NCBI GenBank assembly: GCA_012295275.1
Contig: CM022672.1
Coordinates: 16,939,894 to 17,003,893 of the forward strand
Length of the DNA: 64,000 nucleotides
Reading direction: 5' to 3'
From: Chrysomallon squamiferum
Lineage: Eukaryota; Mollusca; Gastropoda; Neomphalida; Peltospiridae
Shown piece by piece: positions 52,926-64,000 of this stretch (within the stretch, counting starts at the first letter, position 1; every line of letters begins with the position of its first letter). Under the pieces are notes generated by a model. That model saw only the letters and a program-made list of their open reading frames with translations, searched no databases and was not told where the DNA came from. Made by a program: the position numbers and the translations under genes.

Positions 52926-53560
52926 TACAGTGGTACCTTGAATAACAAGTTTAATTCGTTCCGTGACCGACCTCTTAATTCAGTTTGCTCGTATATCAAA
53001 TCAATGTTCCCAACTGAAATTCTTTGAAATACCATTAATCCGTTCCAACCCCCTATTAAAAAAACACCCACATTTTTCCACGTGTTTTTAAATAAGAAAA
53101 AATGTATTTGTAAATGACAAATATTGTATAAAAAAAAAACAAAATAAAAGAGAATGTAAAGAAATAAACTGGTTTTGTAAAATGTACAGGGTTAGGGTTT
53201 TAACGCCTTTGGCTGGAGTTACAGCCTTTATCGACTCCTTCTGCTTCAGTGTGGTACATATCGTAGAAGTACTGCGCTCGTACTGCCTAGCCAAGTTGAC
53301 CACCTGCACACCTCGCTCATGTTTTTCTATGATTTCATGCTTTATTTCAATGGACATCATCCGCTTCTTCTTCTCAGCATTGTCCTTTGCATTCACTTTC
53401 TTAGGATCCATGATCAGAAAAAAGAAATTTGGCAAAATACTGCATAAAACACAAGCACAACACAACAGAGATGCTTCCGCGGCGAGGTAACCACGTGAAG
53501 CAAACGAGTGAGACGCGGGATGCTGTGCGGATGTTGCGTTGTTCGTTGCGCACAAATTAT
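52926..53560 (-). mobile_element. Tigger/pogo DNA transposon, internally deleted and 5'-truncated
   Basis: The right edge of the element (52928, after TA at 52926-52927) begins CAGTGGTACCTTGAATAACA and continues with the TTCGTTCCGTGACCGA type of terminus known from Tigger-like elements. On the minus strand a frame beginning MDPKK near 53411 encodes only the N-terminal CENP-B/HTH region of a TIGD1-like transposase: KKRMMSIEIKHEIIEKHERG, QYERSTSTICTTLKQKESIK and TPAKGV. It then runs straight into non-coding end sequence. The catalytic DDE domain is absent, and the opposite terminal repeat was not found past about 53560. This is a dead, non-autonomous relic, on the order of a kilobase or more shorter than an intact element. 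Confidence 0.85.
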
Positions 53561-53768
53561 ATACCTAACGTGTTTAAATATAGGAAACGATATGAATATA
53601 ATTTCCTTTTACATCTTTAAAATTATCGCTAACTGTTCTAAATAATTTAACTGGCTTTAATTTTATAATAAGTTATTAAGAACTCAAGAAATGAAAGTTT
53701 AGTAGATTTGTTTTAAATTTTTTTTTTTTTTTATTATTTTTTTTTTAGATAATAATAATAATTATCAT

Positions 53769-53769
<1 letters not shown>

Positions 53770-53811
<42 letters not shown>

Positions 53812-53850
53812 TGATAATAATAGTAATAATAATAATAATGATTAAATGGT
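53770..53850. repeat. TAA microsatellite
   Basis: A TAA run with GAT and TAG interruptions. Confidence 0.9.
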
Positions 53851-54513
53851 ATCATAATTAATAATAACTTAATATTAATAGTATGTCATACAGTTCGGGT
53901 TTTGCTTTTTTCATTTACTTTCTTTTAATATACAGTATACATATGTGTCCCACGGCCAGTTTATAATTTTGTTGCGTCCAGTTTCTTTTTAATTATATGT
54001 GTAATTCTTAATCATAATATTATAATTACGCTACACGACAATGTTACTGGATTAAAACAAATCTCGTTGTTTATTAAAATGTTTCGTCTTTCTTATTTGA
54101 TAAGCCCGTCTTTATTTGATTTATTGTTTGACAGATGATTTTAAATATATAGATATTAGTTTATAGACATCTTATTTATTTTTTTCACTTGTTAATGGTT
54201 GTAAGTTGTCAAAGATAGACTGATCACCTGAAAGAGAATGCCCAATAACAGCGTGCCACAAATGTTTCTTTTCAGTTAGCAGCTGTCGCTATTGCTATTG
54301 CTATATATATATATATATATATATAAATGTTATATCATACTGATTAATACATATACACACAAATCATCTTCGGGGTATATTCGTATCAGTGTCAGGTTTG
54401 CTAACAGAAGTAAAAATGCGTATATACGATGTGGGAGTGAAAACATAGACACAAATTCAAATATAAAAACTTAAAACTAATAATAATAACACACACACAG
54501 AGACACACACACG

Positions 54514-54545
<32 letters not shown>

Positions 54546-55850
54546 CACATAAATCTATAGAAATATTCTTAGTTTATTTATTGTTAAGATTAACAATTCA
54601 TGTAAATATTCCTAGAAGAAATTATTATTTTCAGTTTATTATGACACTAATAATCTTTAATTCATCTTTTTAAATTCACAGTACAATGATATAATGACAA
54701 TAAGTTATCTTCAACAAAAGTATTATCCATTATTCATTTTTTTTTTTTTTTTTATGCATTTCTATATAAAAGATAACGCATTACTGTAATCACATGTTAT
54801 TGTGACAGCGTAGACAGTGTAAGATAATACGTTTATCACGTTACAAGTGAATTACCAGCAAGATAATATAGTCCACATGTTCCCACACCACCTCCGTGAA
54901 ATAATAAAAGAGAAAAGAAAAAGAGTTATGAATAGGCAACGGAATATTTTCTGCACGACAACCGAGTTTGGTAAATCGAAAACGTGACGGGAGAGGCTTA
55001 TCGAGGACACCCGATTTTCTATTTCAACCCACTCGTTACTTTAACTGACATTAATAATGATAATAACAATTTTTTTAGTAATATGAAGTTTGATTTAGTT
55101 ATTTTTTGAAATACGTAAAGCTTTTAGAATATGGAGAGCAGATTCATAGTTGATCTGACCTTCTTGACGCCGGTTAAGAGGTAATGGAAAATGATATTAC
55201 TCATATCAGGTTGTTTTTGTTTGTTTGTTTTTTAATTTTCTGATTTTTAAGTTTACAGCAAAAGTTTTAAACACAGATAACACCAATGTCAAAGTTTAAA
55301 GATATATACTTTCTTTTATCTGCTATAAGATGTCAGATATTTAAAAAGAAAGACGACATGTTGATATATGAGAAGCAAACAGATAAATCAAATGAGACAA
55401 ATCTAAGAAACAATCTGATGCATCAAATGACACAAATTTGAGAAACAAAGTGAAGGGACGAGAAAGAGAGGTAGAGACAAAGAGAGAACGAGAGGGCAAA
55501 TGCGTAGAGGTAAAGTAGATTAAAAATAAAATAAAAAGAGAAACGGTAGAGTTCAGATAGGAGAACGAAATAGAAGATAAAGAAAAAGAGAGAGGGATGG
55601 AAACTGATTAGGAAAAAGAGAGAAAGAGAGAATCTGTGAGATGTGAGAGAAAGAGAGAGGTGGGTTTAAGTGGATGAATGAGGGTGATTATAAAATAAAT
55701 TATGTTGTAGCATACAGGAGAAGAGACAAAAATAGATGAGATAAAAAGAGATGAACGATAAATAAAAGAAGATAATAGTGGAAAAAAAAGAAGGAGAGAA
55801 AAACAATGGAGATAGAGACAGAAAAAGAAAATAAGAACATAGAGAAAAAG

Positions 55851-55851
<1 letters not shown>

Positions 55852-55932
<81 letters not shown>
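55852..55932. repeat. GA microsatellite in a purine-rich tract
   Basis: About 80 bases of perfect GA repeats at the end of a 500-base purine-rich stretch (from about 55440). The minus-strand Ser/Leu/Phe-rich frames here are spurious. Confidence 0.95.
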
Positions 55933-55933
<1 letters not shown>

Positions 55934-57455
55934 CAATTAATATGAAATTAACCATTAATAAAATTATTCTGACACACTAAAAACTGTGTTGTGAACTGTC
56001 GCTGTGTATTTATTTTATCATTGATTCAGATTTGGTACAAATACCGCTCGTAAGCATGAACTCCATATACAGTTAACATTAAACTTTTCTTTTGCTTATA
56101 AATATAAAAGAAAGCTTTTCTTCTCCTCAAACCATAAACTAAAAAGTAAAAAAAAAAAAAAAAAAGAATGAATCATATCGACACAGAGATTTAATTCAAA
56201 TCACGACCATGTCGATTTTTTCAAATTACTTTTATACAGAAACAAATTACTTCGAAATAGAAAAAACCCTCTGAGAACCGGCCCTTGACAAACCTGAATT
56301 CGAGGTGTCTATTCGCACACCCTGACATTTCAATAGCATAACTTTTTCTTTTCACCGCAGCACCATATCAGTATCTCAAAACACTTTTAAACCACCTCAC
56401 AACACAATACAAATGTTTATGCAAAGAAGGGAAAACCTTATGCATAGAGTGAAACCTCGCTAATCTTTGCAGTATGAATTTTATATTTTTATTTTTTTAT
56501 TTCATTATTTACAGAATTTTTATCTTTATTTATTTTATTTTATCTTTATTTTATCTTTATTTTATCTTTATTTTATCTTTATTTTATTATATTTCATTCT
56601 ACTTTTCTTTTTTTTTTTCAAAAATTATTTGTTAAATTTTTAATTTTTAACTTTTTTTTCTCACGGGTGGGGAAGGGAGTAATTAGTTTAAAAAAGTCAG
56701 AATGAGGAAATTTCTATTGCAGCGAACGGGATAAAAAATAGTTACGTCTCTTGAAATACTAATTACAGTTTATATATATTTGATAAAAAAAAATGTCAAA
56801 AGCTACATAGTAATTTGCGTGTGTTATTGGAAATTTTATGATTCAAATGGCAGTTTCATTTAGATGCAAACTAAACCAAATATCTTATATAAATAGGAGA
56901 TATAAATGTCCGCAAATTACTGCAACAGGATGTCTTCAGTTATGTCTTGGAGATGAATAGTTTATTTTAATTATCATTTCATTTTTGCCTTATCAACAAG
57001 GAAAGCTCAAACTTCGACCATTTGTGAAAAAAACTTTCAGAAGTTTTTGAACGATTGAACGAACATACATATATATATATACGTACATACATACGTATAT
57101 ACATTCATTCATATATGTATTATTACATTTATATATGTCTTCATACATTCATATATGTATTCATACATTCAGACATACATACATACATACATACATAAGC
57201 ATATATTACGAAAAAAAAACAACAACACGTAACTGTTTCCAACAGTCAAAAAACTTCGCTGTGCTGTTCAGCCATCCGTAAAGCGTAGTTTTCTTCACTG
57301 CCGGAGTCCAGTCGGCGGAGGTCTCACTGTAAGTTTGTGTTAAAACGTAAAGACTATTTAAAATTAGCGACGATCTCCAGTGACTCATCTCACACACACT
57401 GAATCGCAGGTCGGTTTGTCAGTTTACACGACCAGCTCGCCGAGACGTCACTGCA

Positions 57456-58688
57456 ATGAACAACTTCTGTCTTCACGTCGTCGCCGTTGTCGTTGTATCT
57501 CTCGTCTGCAGAGGACGTGTCGGGTACTGCCAGGAGGAGCAGAAATGGATGTCAGAACGTACTGACAATAATACAATTATAGAATACTCGTACCCGGAAT
57601 TAGCTAAACTTCTCAAAGGTGCCGCGCTAACTTTTCACGGGGGACTTCTCGATTTGAACCGAATCAACAGCACTGTAGCAAAAGTAAGTAGGCAAATAAC
57701 TGCTCAGACAGTATATCTTAAACCCTTATAACAGTCGAAAAAGTATGTCAGAGGGTAACGCAAATAACACTGTAGAGAGATAGTAAAGTTGACAGAATAT
57801 ACTTCCGACAGAAGCCAAGGCTTAACTTTTAGTTCTCTCTTGTTTATATGTATGTATGTATATATATGTGTGTGTTTAGTGCAGCCAAATTGTATGTATG
57901 CGTATGTGTATCTAGGTGTATGTTTGTGTGTATATATATATGTATGTATGTATGTGAGTATGTGTATTTGTACGTATGTGTGTGTGCGCGTGTATATATA
58001 TATATATATATACAGATAGAGAGATAGATATGTTATATACGTGTGTATATGTAAGTACGTATGTATCTATATATGTATGTATATGTATGTATATATGTAG
58101 GAATGTATGCATGGTTTCGAAGTTATTATTATGTGTTGTTCTTGTCGTAGTAGTCGTTGTAACACATTTAATTTTTTCATAAACACTTTTAACAAATATT
58201 TTTAAAATTTATTTTCTCCTTTTCTGTTTGTATTTCTTTTTCTTTACCTTTATCTTTTGCTAGTCATTACTTTATGTACGTGTATTAAGAGAAGGGCGTG
58301 TCCAAATTTAGGAATGTGTTGTTTTGTATTCATACACTTTGCATATCTCATAATTTTATCAAATATACAGCACTACTGTTAAAGAACAAATAAAATAAAT
58401 AGATAGATAAATAGATAGGCGACTAAATGGAGAAACAGATAAATGGAAGGACAGACAAACAGATAGACAGAGACATATAGATAGCTAATGGGTAGATGGA
58501 TGGATGGTTAGAGAGAAAAAAAATTGGGAGATCGACACATTTATCAAAAAGGACTTTGCAAGATAAAGTAAAGTAAATAAATAAATACAAAAATTAAAAT
58601 ATTTACTTGTTCAGAGTACAAAACAAACAGCTAAACAAATAAACAAACAATTAAGAAACAAATAACTAAATAATAATAATAATAATAG

Positions 58689-58723
<35 letters not shown>

Positions 58724-59546
58724 TAAAAGATGTAAACGACACATTTTACACCGCTAATGAGTCACACACGTCAAGCAGTGGTCAGCTGATGACGTAGTTA
58801 AAACGGGTAAAAACTTACTGGACAAACAAATTAAACTGATTAACACTGGGGACCGTGTCCGATTTTCGTAATGCTACAGACACCTCAAGAGAAATATTTC
58901 AACCGACCGCGTTCTGTTTCGTGATGTATGACTTAATAATTATGATTTGTGCCAGAGGGTAGATTTTATTTTCTGAATTACCACATTGGCTAAGTAAACC
59001 CCACCCAAAAAACTAAACAAATAAACAGAAATAAAACAGACAAATCCATTAACAAACAATTCAAATAAATAAAGCACACAGAAACAACAAAAAAAAAGTA
59101 ATAAAACAAGCTTCAATAAAAATAAATAAATAAATAAATAAACAAACAAACAAACAAACAAACAAACAAACAAACAAACAAACAAACAAACAAACAAACA
59201 AATAAATAAATAAATAAATAAATAAATAAAAAATAAATAGGCTACACATTTAACCTATATAGATTAAATATAAGGTGTGGAAAAATACTTTTCAAACATT
59301 AACCCCAAAAGCAACAGAATGATTTATAAACCACGCACATATAAAACATAGATAGACAGTTGCTAAAACCGCAAAAAATTAACCTCAGTATCATAATTAC
59401 TTAATTGATTATTAATTAATTTCGTAATATAAATAATCCTCATTTAAGATTTTTTTAATATCACATTCTATCAATGAATCAGAACTGCTGCAAAATATGT
59501 AATCTGTGTATTTTTAACATTACGAACTATGCAGAAAGAAAAAAAA

Positions 59547-59578
<32 letters not shown>

Positions 59579-59804
59579 AGAAGTCATTGGGTAAATACGT
59601 AAATATATCTGTCAGTTAAACGAACTGCTTTGACAGATTGATACGATGAAAGTATGAAGATCGTGCAGACGTATTAATTAAGCTGACTGTTTCTGTCGAC
59701 AGTTCATGCACAGTGTGATACTCTAAAAAATCCAGCTTATATTAGAAAACTCGTATATAACAAGACGTGGTATGTTCTTTCAGAACTGCCGTTCATTATC
59801 GTTA

Positions 59805-59846
<42 letters not shown>

Positions 59847-59886
59847 GCTGCTGCTACTACTACTACTACTACTACTACTACTGCTG

Positions 59887-59918
<32 letters not shown>

Positions 59919-59973
59919 GCTGCTGCTACTACTACTACTACTGCTTCTGCTACTACTACTGCTGCTGCTGCTG

Positions 59974-60012
<39 letters not shown>

Positions 60013-60479
60013 TTACTACTGCTGCTATTACTTATACTGCTACTTCTACTATTACTACTGCTACTGTTAGTAAAACTACTACTGCTATTAGTTTTCTTGT
60101 TCAAATATTATTACTGATATTTTTATTATTATTGATGTTGTTATTATTATTACTGTTATTGCTGTTGTTGTTGTTATTTTATTATTACTATTATTATTAT
60201 TATTGTTATTATTATTACTATTTTCTTTTTGTTATCGTTATTTTTGTTATTGGAGTTTATTATGATTATTATTACTTTTATTATTGTTATTTTGTTATCA
60301 TCAGCTTCATCATTACTGTAGTTTACTCTTAATATAAATATTTTTGCTGTTATTAAATAGCCGTGCCGACAGTGAGTTTTCTATCAATTATTTTAATAAC
60401 AACAAAATCAACGATAATAATCATAACAATAAATGAATGGTCGAATAAATAAATAAATAAATAGTCAAATTTAACACAT

Positions 60480-60510
<31 letters not shown>

Positions 60511-60521
60511 TGAATTAATAA

Positions 60522-60561
<40 letters not shown>

Positions 60562-63126
60562 TTTTTTTATCATTCATGTCTGTTAATACCATATATTTGC
60601 AAGTCTTAAACACCTATATCTGAGAAGAAGAAAAATGACATGCTTTATAAATTTCGCTTATTATATCCTCACATCTAACAAATACTGATATTCATAAAGC
60701 ATTAAATAAATATTTATATCTGGTTTTTCTTTCACCAGTCAATCAGTCATCAATACAAAACCGATTTTACTTTCTATAGAAAATTCTAGCATATCGACCG
60801 TGTGAACGTTATTCAGGAGCCTAGTTTGTCTAACCAAGTCGGGGTCATTCTTAATTTTAAAATATAACGTTAGCGTTAGATGATAAGAAAGTGTTAGAGT
60901 ATAAGACAATATTAGCGTTAGTGTAACAACATAAACAGTGTTGGTGTTAGTATAAAATAATACTGATGTTGGTGTTAGACTATAAGACACTGTTAGTATT
61001 AGAGTATAACACAGTGTTGTTGTTAGATATGGAGTTTTAGATTGTTATTGTTAATATTAAAGAGAAAGACAGTGTTATTGTTAGCGTTAGATTATAACTG
61101 TTACTTTTAGGATTAGATTTAAAAAAAGTATTCTATATAATCGCTGTAAGCAGTCCTCACATATATATATATATATATTCTAGATAAACTATATGTTCAT
61201 TTTAACTGTTTGAAATGAATTAACATCAAACACTTTGTCATGACATACACAGATATAACAATGACATCATGCCGTACAGTAATATAAAACTGTCTAATAG
61301 TGTACAGTGATATAACAACAGTCACATATGGTATTGATATACTAACAGTCGTATAACGTACAGTGAGATTAGAACCGTCCCATGCCGTACAACGATACAC
61401 AGTAGAGACTTATAAGATATAGTAATATACGAAGAGTGTCATAGAGTAATTCTTATGTAGTGCTAAGCAAATCCATGCCATACAAGAATGTATTCTACAG
61501 TGTATTTATTTACAGTGCATACTGTTAACTATTTTATTGTGTCATATTGCAAAATACTATTTAAAATTTACAGCAGATGTACAATGCCACTCAAAGAACG
61601 ATTATACTGTCAAATTTCAAAATACCTTTTAATACTTACAGTATACGTACACTCATACAATGCGTCATGGTGTTAATACTTTACTGTTCAATGCAGCCTT
61701 TATGCAATAGTTACACAGAATAAGGTTTACAGTGAAACGTCTTATTGAACAGTCTTATAAGATTTAAATTAGGACCATGATAACGAAGAACGAGTAGCAC
61801 ATTTCAGTGATTCATAAAGCTAGAAGTACCAGAAAATCTTGTTTACTGCAGCCAAATTCAATTCAGTATAGATGGAGTTAGGGAAAAAAAAAAAGAAAAA
61901 AAGAAAAGAAAACTTGAAAGCATGATAGGGTACTGTGTCACATTTTTCTCCCTTTCTTCTCAAATTCACTGTACTTGGATGAAATTGCCTCTCTAATTCT
62001 CTAATGACAGCATAATGTAGATTACTTACAACCGTATGCATGTTGTTTTAAGAACTATATTGTATTTTCTCCCTCAAAGAGATAAGGCTCAGTTGCTTTA
62101 TTATATTTCATGGTGAATAGAATTTTTTTTTTTCCTTTAACGGACTGATTAACTGAATCATAAAGAAAAATGTACACTTTTTGTTTACAGGGCAGGGGTG
62201 CTCAGATATACATACATACACGTATATATGGTACGTGGTTTCTAACATATATCTACGTGTCTATATGTATTTGTATGTTTGTGTATAACTATCGTCGTGC
62301 CTTTGAACGTAATAATATATACAAATATCTAACTGGTTTGTTTTTGAATGTACATGTGAATATTTCTATATACAATTATAAACACATGTGTATTATGTTA
62401 TTTACGTTTTCTGGCTAGGAACTTGAAGAGGACTATTTCTCTGAAGAAGGGCTGAACGAAGGTTTGGAACGAACTGTACGCTTAGCAGTTGTTAATAATA
62501 AGATAGCCTTACAACACAAACTGGAAGTGGTAAGTATTTAACTGTACACCGCAGTTTAATATGTATTTTGTTTCCTAGTTCGAGAAAGAGATTGTGGATA
62601 AAAAAAAAAGGGATATTGGTACACGAGTTTATGATTGCATTAAACTTAATATGAATATACATTTATACATAAGAAGTCGGGTATCATTCAGTTTATGTAT
62701 AAAATTGATTATCAAATTGGACACTGAGAGCTCAGTCTATGTTTTGTGTATTACGTTTATGATTCGGTTATATTAAACTTAGCACGTGGATATTTTCGTG
62801 TCTAAAACTTTCTTCTTACAATAATGCCAAATTTTGAATATCCATTCCTACTATTACCCATTTCAGATAATTATAAATTCTCATATTAATACACTTTTCG
62901 AATACACAGTCTCGTTAAAAAGACTTTTCTAAAATACATTTTCATCATTAACCCAGTTCTTTTATATATTTTCATAATAATACTCATTTATAAGATACAT
63001 TATGACACAAATTCACATTTCTAATATTTTCATTATGAAAGTACTAACAGATATATCAGCTTAACAGTGTAAGCTTTTGTTTAGAGAGAGAGAGATGCTT
63101 ATATATATTGTTGTATCTGTTGATAA

Positions 63127-63170
<44 letters not shown>

Positions 63171-63180
63171 ATTCATATTT

Positions 63181-63238
<58 letters not shown>

Positions 63239-63721
63239 TGTTGATAACTGTTACAGTATCATTGGTATTCGATTAATTTAGTATGTAAACTGGTGCCTGT
63301 AAACAAAAGCTTATACTGTTAAGCTGGTATGTCTGTTATTTTGACAATGAGAATATTAGAAATGTGAATTCGTGTCATAATGTGGTTTATAAATGAGTAT
63401 TATTATGAAAATATATATAAGAACTGGGTTTATGATGAAAATGTATTTTAGAAAAGTATTTTTATGAGACTGTGTTTTAATTATTTGAAATGCGTGATAG
63501 TAGGAGAATGGATATTCAAAATTGTCATTTTATATATGTATATTTGCATTCACAGAATGATTTAGACTTAGAACAGTTAGCTTCTGAAGAGAATGTGAGG
63601 TCTCTTGATGATGTAGAAGATCTAGAAAGAGAAATCTCTGACAACGAACAAAAGTTTTCGAAATTTTCAGGTGAGTATTCATATATAACATAACACTTAC
63701 ACTAAGTTCTTTTAATTTGTG

Positions 63722-63786
<65 letters not shown>

Positions 63787-63980
63787 TATGTTGTTTTGAA
63801 TACATTTTTTTAACTTTTATTTCAAACATCATTTTATGTTTTTTTTTTTTTTTCTTTTTTAATGTGGCAGTATTAATTTCTTTCTTTTACTCTGTACATT
63901 TTATAGGATTCCATGAAACTATATTTGAAAAAACACTCTTGCTGAAAGAGATATATATATTTTCAAATTATAAACACAGC
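57456..63980 (+). CDS. Unrecognised secreted protein with predicted coiled coil (5' part, runs off the window)
   Basis: I do not recognise the family. Three exons are well supported: 57456-57683, 62419-62529 and 63556-63670, with donors GTAAGT, GTAAGT and GTGAGT and phases 0, 0 and 1. A fourth may begin at 63907 (phase fits, reading [15 protein letters not shown]) but its end is unclear. The first 25 or so residues form a signal peptide: Met, a basic-poor start, hydrophobic [12 protein letters not shown], then a likely cleavage before QEEQKW. Two N-glycosylation sequons follow (NNT and NST). Exons 2 and 3 encode an acidic stretch with heptad-like leucines ([37 protein letters not shown]), so an extracellular oligomerising coiled coil before later domains is plausible. 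Intron 1 (4.7 kb) is filled with simple repeats. Later exons and any defining domain lie beyond the window. Confidence 0.65.
57838..58112. repeat. TATG/TG microsatellite-rich tract in intron 1
   Basis: Imperfect TATG, TGTG and TATA repeats over about 270 bases, about 150 bases after exon 1 of the secreted-protein gene. Confidence 0.85.
59121..59232. repeat. AAAT and AAAC tetranucleotide microsatellite
   Basis: AAAT repeats flank a block of about fifteen AAAC repeats, then return to AAAT. Confidence 0.93.
59534..59580. repeat. Poly(A) tract
   Basis: A homopolymer of about 45 bases with G interruptions, in intron 1 of the secreted-protein gene. Confidence 0.93.
59806..60330. repeat. ACT/GCT and TTA trinucleotide array
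   Basis: Over 200 bases of CTA/CTG triplets pass into TTA/TTG triplets. The poly-Thr and poly-Ser frames here are spurious. Confidence 0.93.
60445..60565. repeat. AAAT/TTTA and TTA microsatellites
   Basis: AAAT repeats, then a TTTA run, then a TTA run and T homopolymer. Confidence 0.9.
60862..61130. repeat. Degenerate GTTAG-type minisatellite in intron 1
   Basis: Units of about 26-34 bases containing AGTGTT or GCGTTAG and TATAAxACA recur across about 270 bases (for example GTGTTAGAGTATAAGACAAT, GTTGGTGTTAGACTATAAGA, GTATTAGAGTATAACACAGT). It is degenerate, so old. Confidence 0.7.
61225..61420. repeat. Degenerate CGTACAGTGATATAAC-type repeats in intron 1
   Basis: Variants of GTACAGT(A/G)(A/T)(T/G)AT..AAC preceded by CCATGCC or similar recur about every 35-60 bases. 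The similarity is weak but regular. Confidence 0.5.
62823..63532. repeat. Long inverted repeat upstream of exon 3 of the secreted-protein gene
   Basis: The left arm (about 62823-63084) read in reverse complement matches the right arm (about 63298-63532) along nearly its whole length. Shared exact blocks include ACAAAAGCTTA, ATATTAGAAATGTGAATT, GTGTCATAATGT, TATAAATGAGTATTATTATG, GATGAAAATGTATTTTAGAA and ATGGATATTCAAAATT. The left arm has about 30 extra bases. The roughly 210-base loop holds GA and AT microsatellites. The right arm ends about 20 bases before the exon 3 acceptor. Confidence 0.88.
63720..63785. repeat. CA microsatellite
   Basis: A perfect CA run of about 62 bases in the intron after exon 3 of the secreted-protein gene. 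Confidence 0.97.
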
Positions 63981-64000
63981 AGTAGTACGATATTATAACT

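Noticed and set aside
53088-53411. TIGD-like frame as a functional host gene
   Set aside because: It lacks the catalytic domain and runs directly into transposon end sequence, so it is a relic.
59772-60332. 186-codon poly-Thr/Ala frame and its antisense poly-Ser frame
   Set aside because: Encoded by ACT/GCT microsatellite. No codon structure beyond the repeat.

Overview
The window is animal (metazoan) nuclear DNA, most likely from a lophotrochozoan and probably a mollusc. I infer this from AT-rich DNA packed with microsatellites (GA, CA, TAA, CTA and AAAT classes), introns of about 0.3-4 kb with canonical GT-AG borders, and the kinds of gene present. No bacterial operon, CRISPR array, rRNA or convincing tRNA was seen. 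I assembled exon structures by hand from splice sites, reading phase and remembered family motifs. No alignment or database search was run.

Layout. 1-3.9 kb has no gene. At 3.9-4.8 kb on the minus strand is an intronless immediate-early response (IER5/IER2-like) gene, with a promoter holding a perfect CRE, two CCAAT boxes and a MEF2-type site. 5.1-9.8 kb is gene-free. At 9.8-19.2 kb (minus) is a complete 13-exon folylpolyglutamate synthase gene (FPGS, 625 aa). Its introns hold a 1.2 kb CA-rich minisatellite and a hAT-type MITE with a perfect 8-bp target duplication. A 1.5 kb head-to-head spacer separates it from MAP2K7 (MKK7, the JNK-activating kinase) at 20.7-30.2 kb (plus, 13 exons). MAP2K7 is intact except for one missing base in a C-run of exon 11. 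At 34.8-41.9 kb (minus), convergent with MAP2K7, is a three-exon BarH-class homeobox gene. A gene-poor 15 kb stretch follows, with simple repeats, a composite GA-repeat family and an internally deleted Tigger/pogo transposon. From 57.5 kb to the right edge (plus) lies the 5' part of an unrecognised secreted protein with predicted coiled coil.

How the genes relate. FPGS retains folates in cytosol and mitochondria. MAP2K7 relays stress signals to JNK. The IER-like gene is probably a stress- or growth-induced nuclear regulator. The BarH protein is a developmental transcription factor. They look like neighbours rather than a pathway cluster. Only FPGS and MAP2K7, which are divergent, could plausibly share regulatory DNA.

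Most unusual signals. Three separate tandem duplications carry an exon-intron junction (MAP2K7 exon 4 end, MAP2K7 exon 11 end, FPGS exon 10 acceptor). A long inverted repeat with arms of about 235-262 bp lies immediately before an exon of the last gene. An 883-bp TTAA-flanked element with terminal inverted repeats sits in a MAP2K7 intron. MKK7 also carries a tandemly repeated JNK-docking-like motif split by an intron. I saw no sign of a wholly new multi-gene system.
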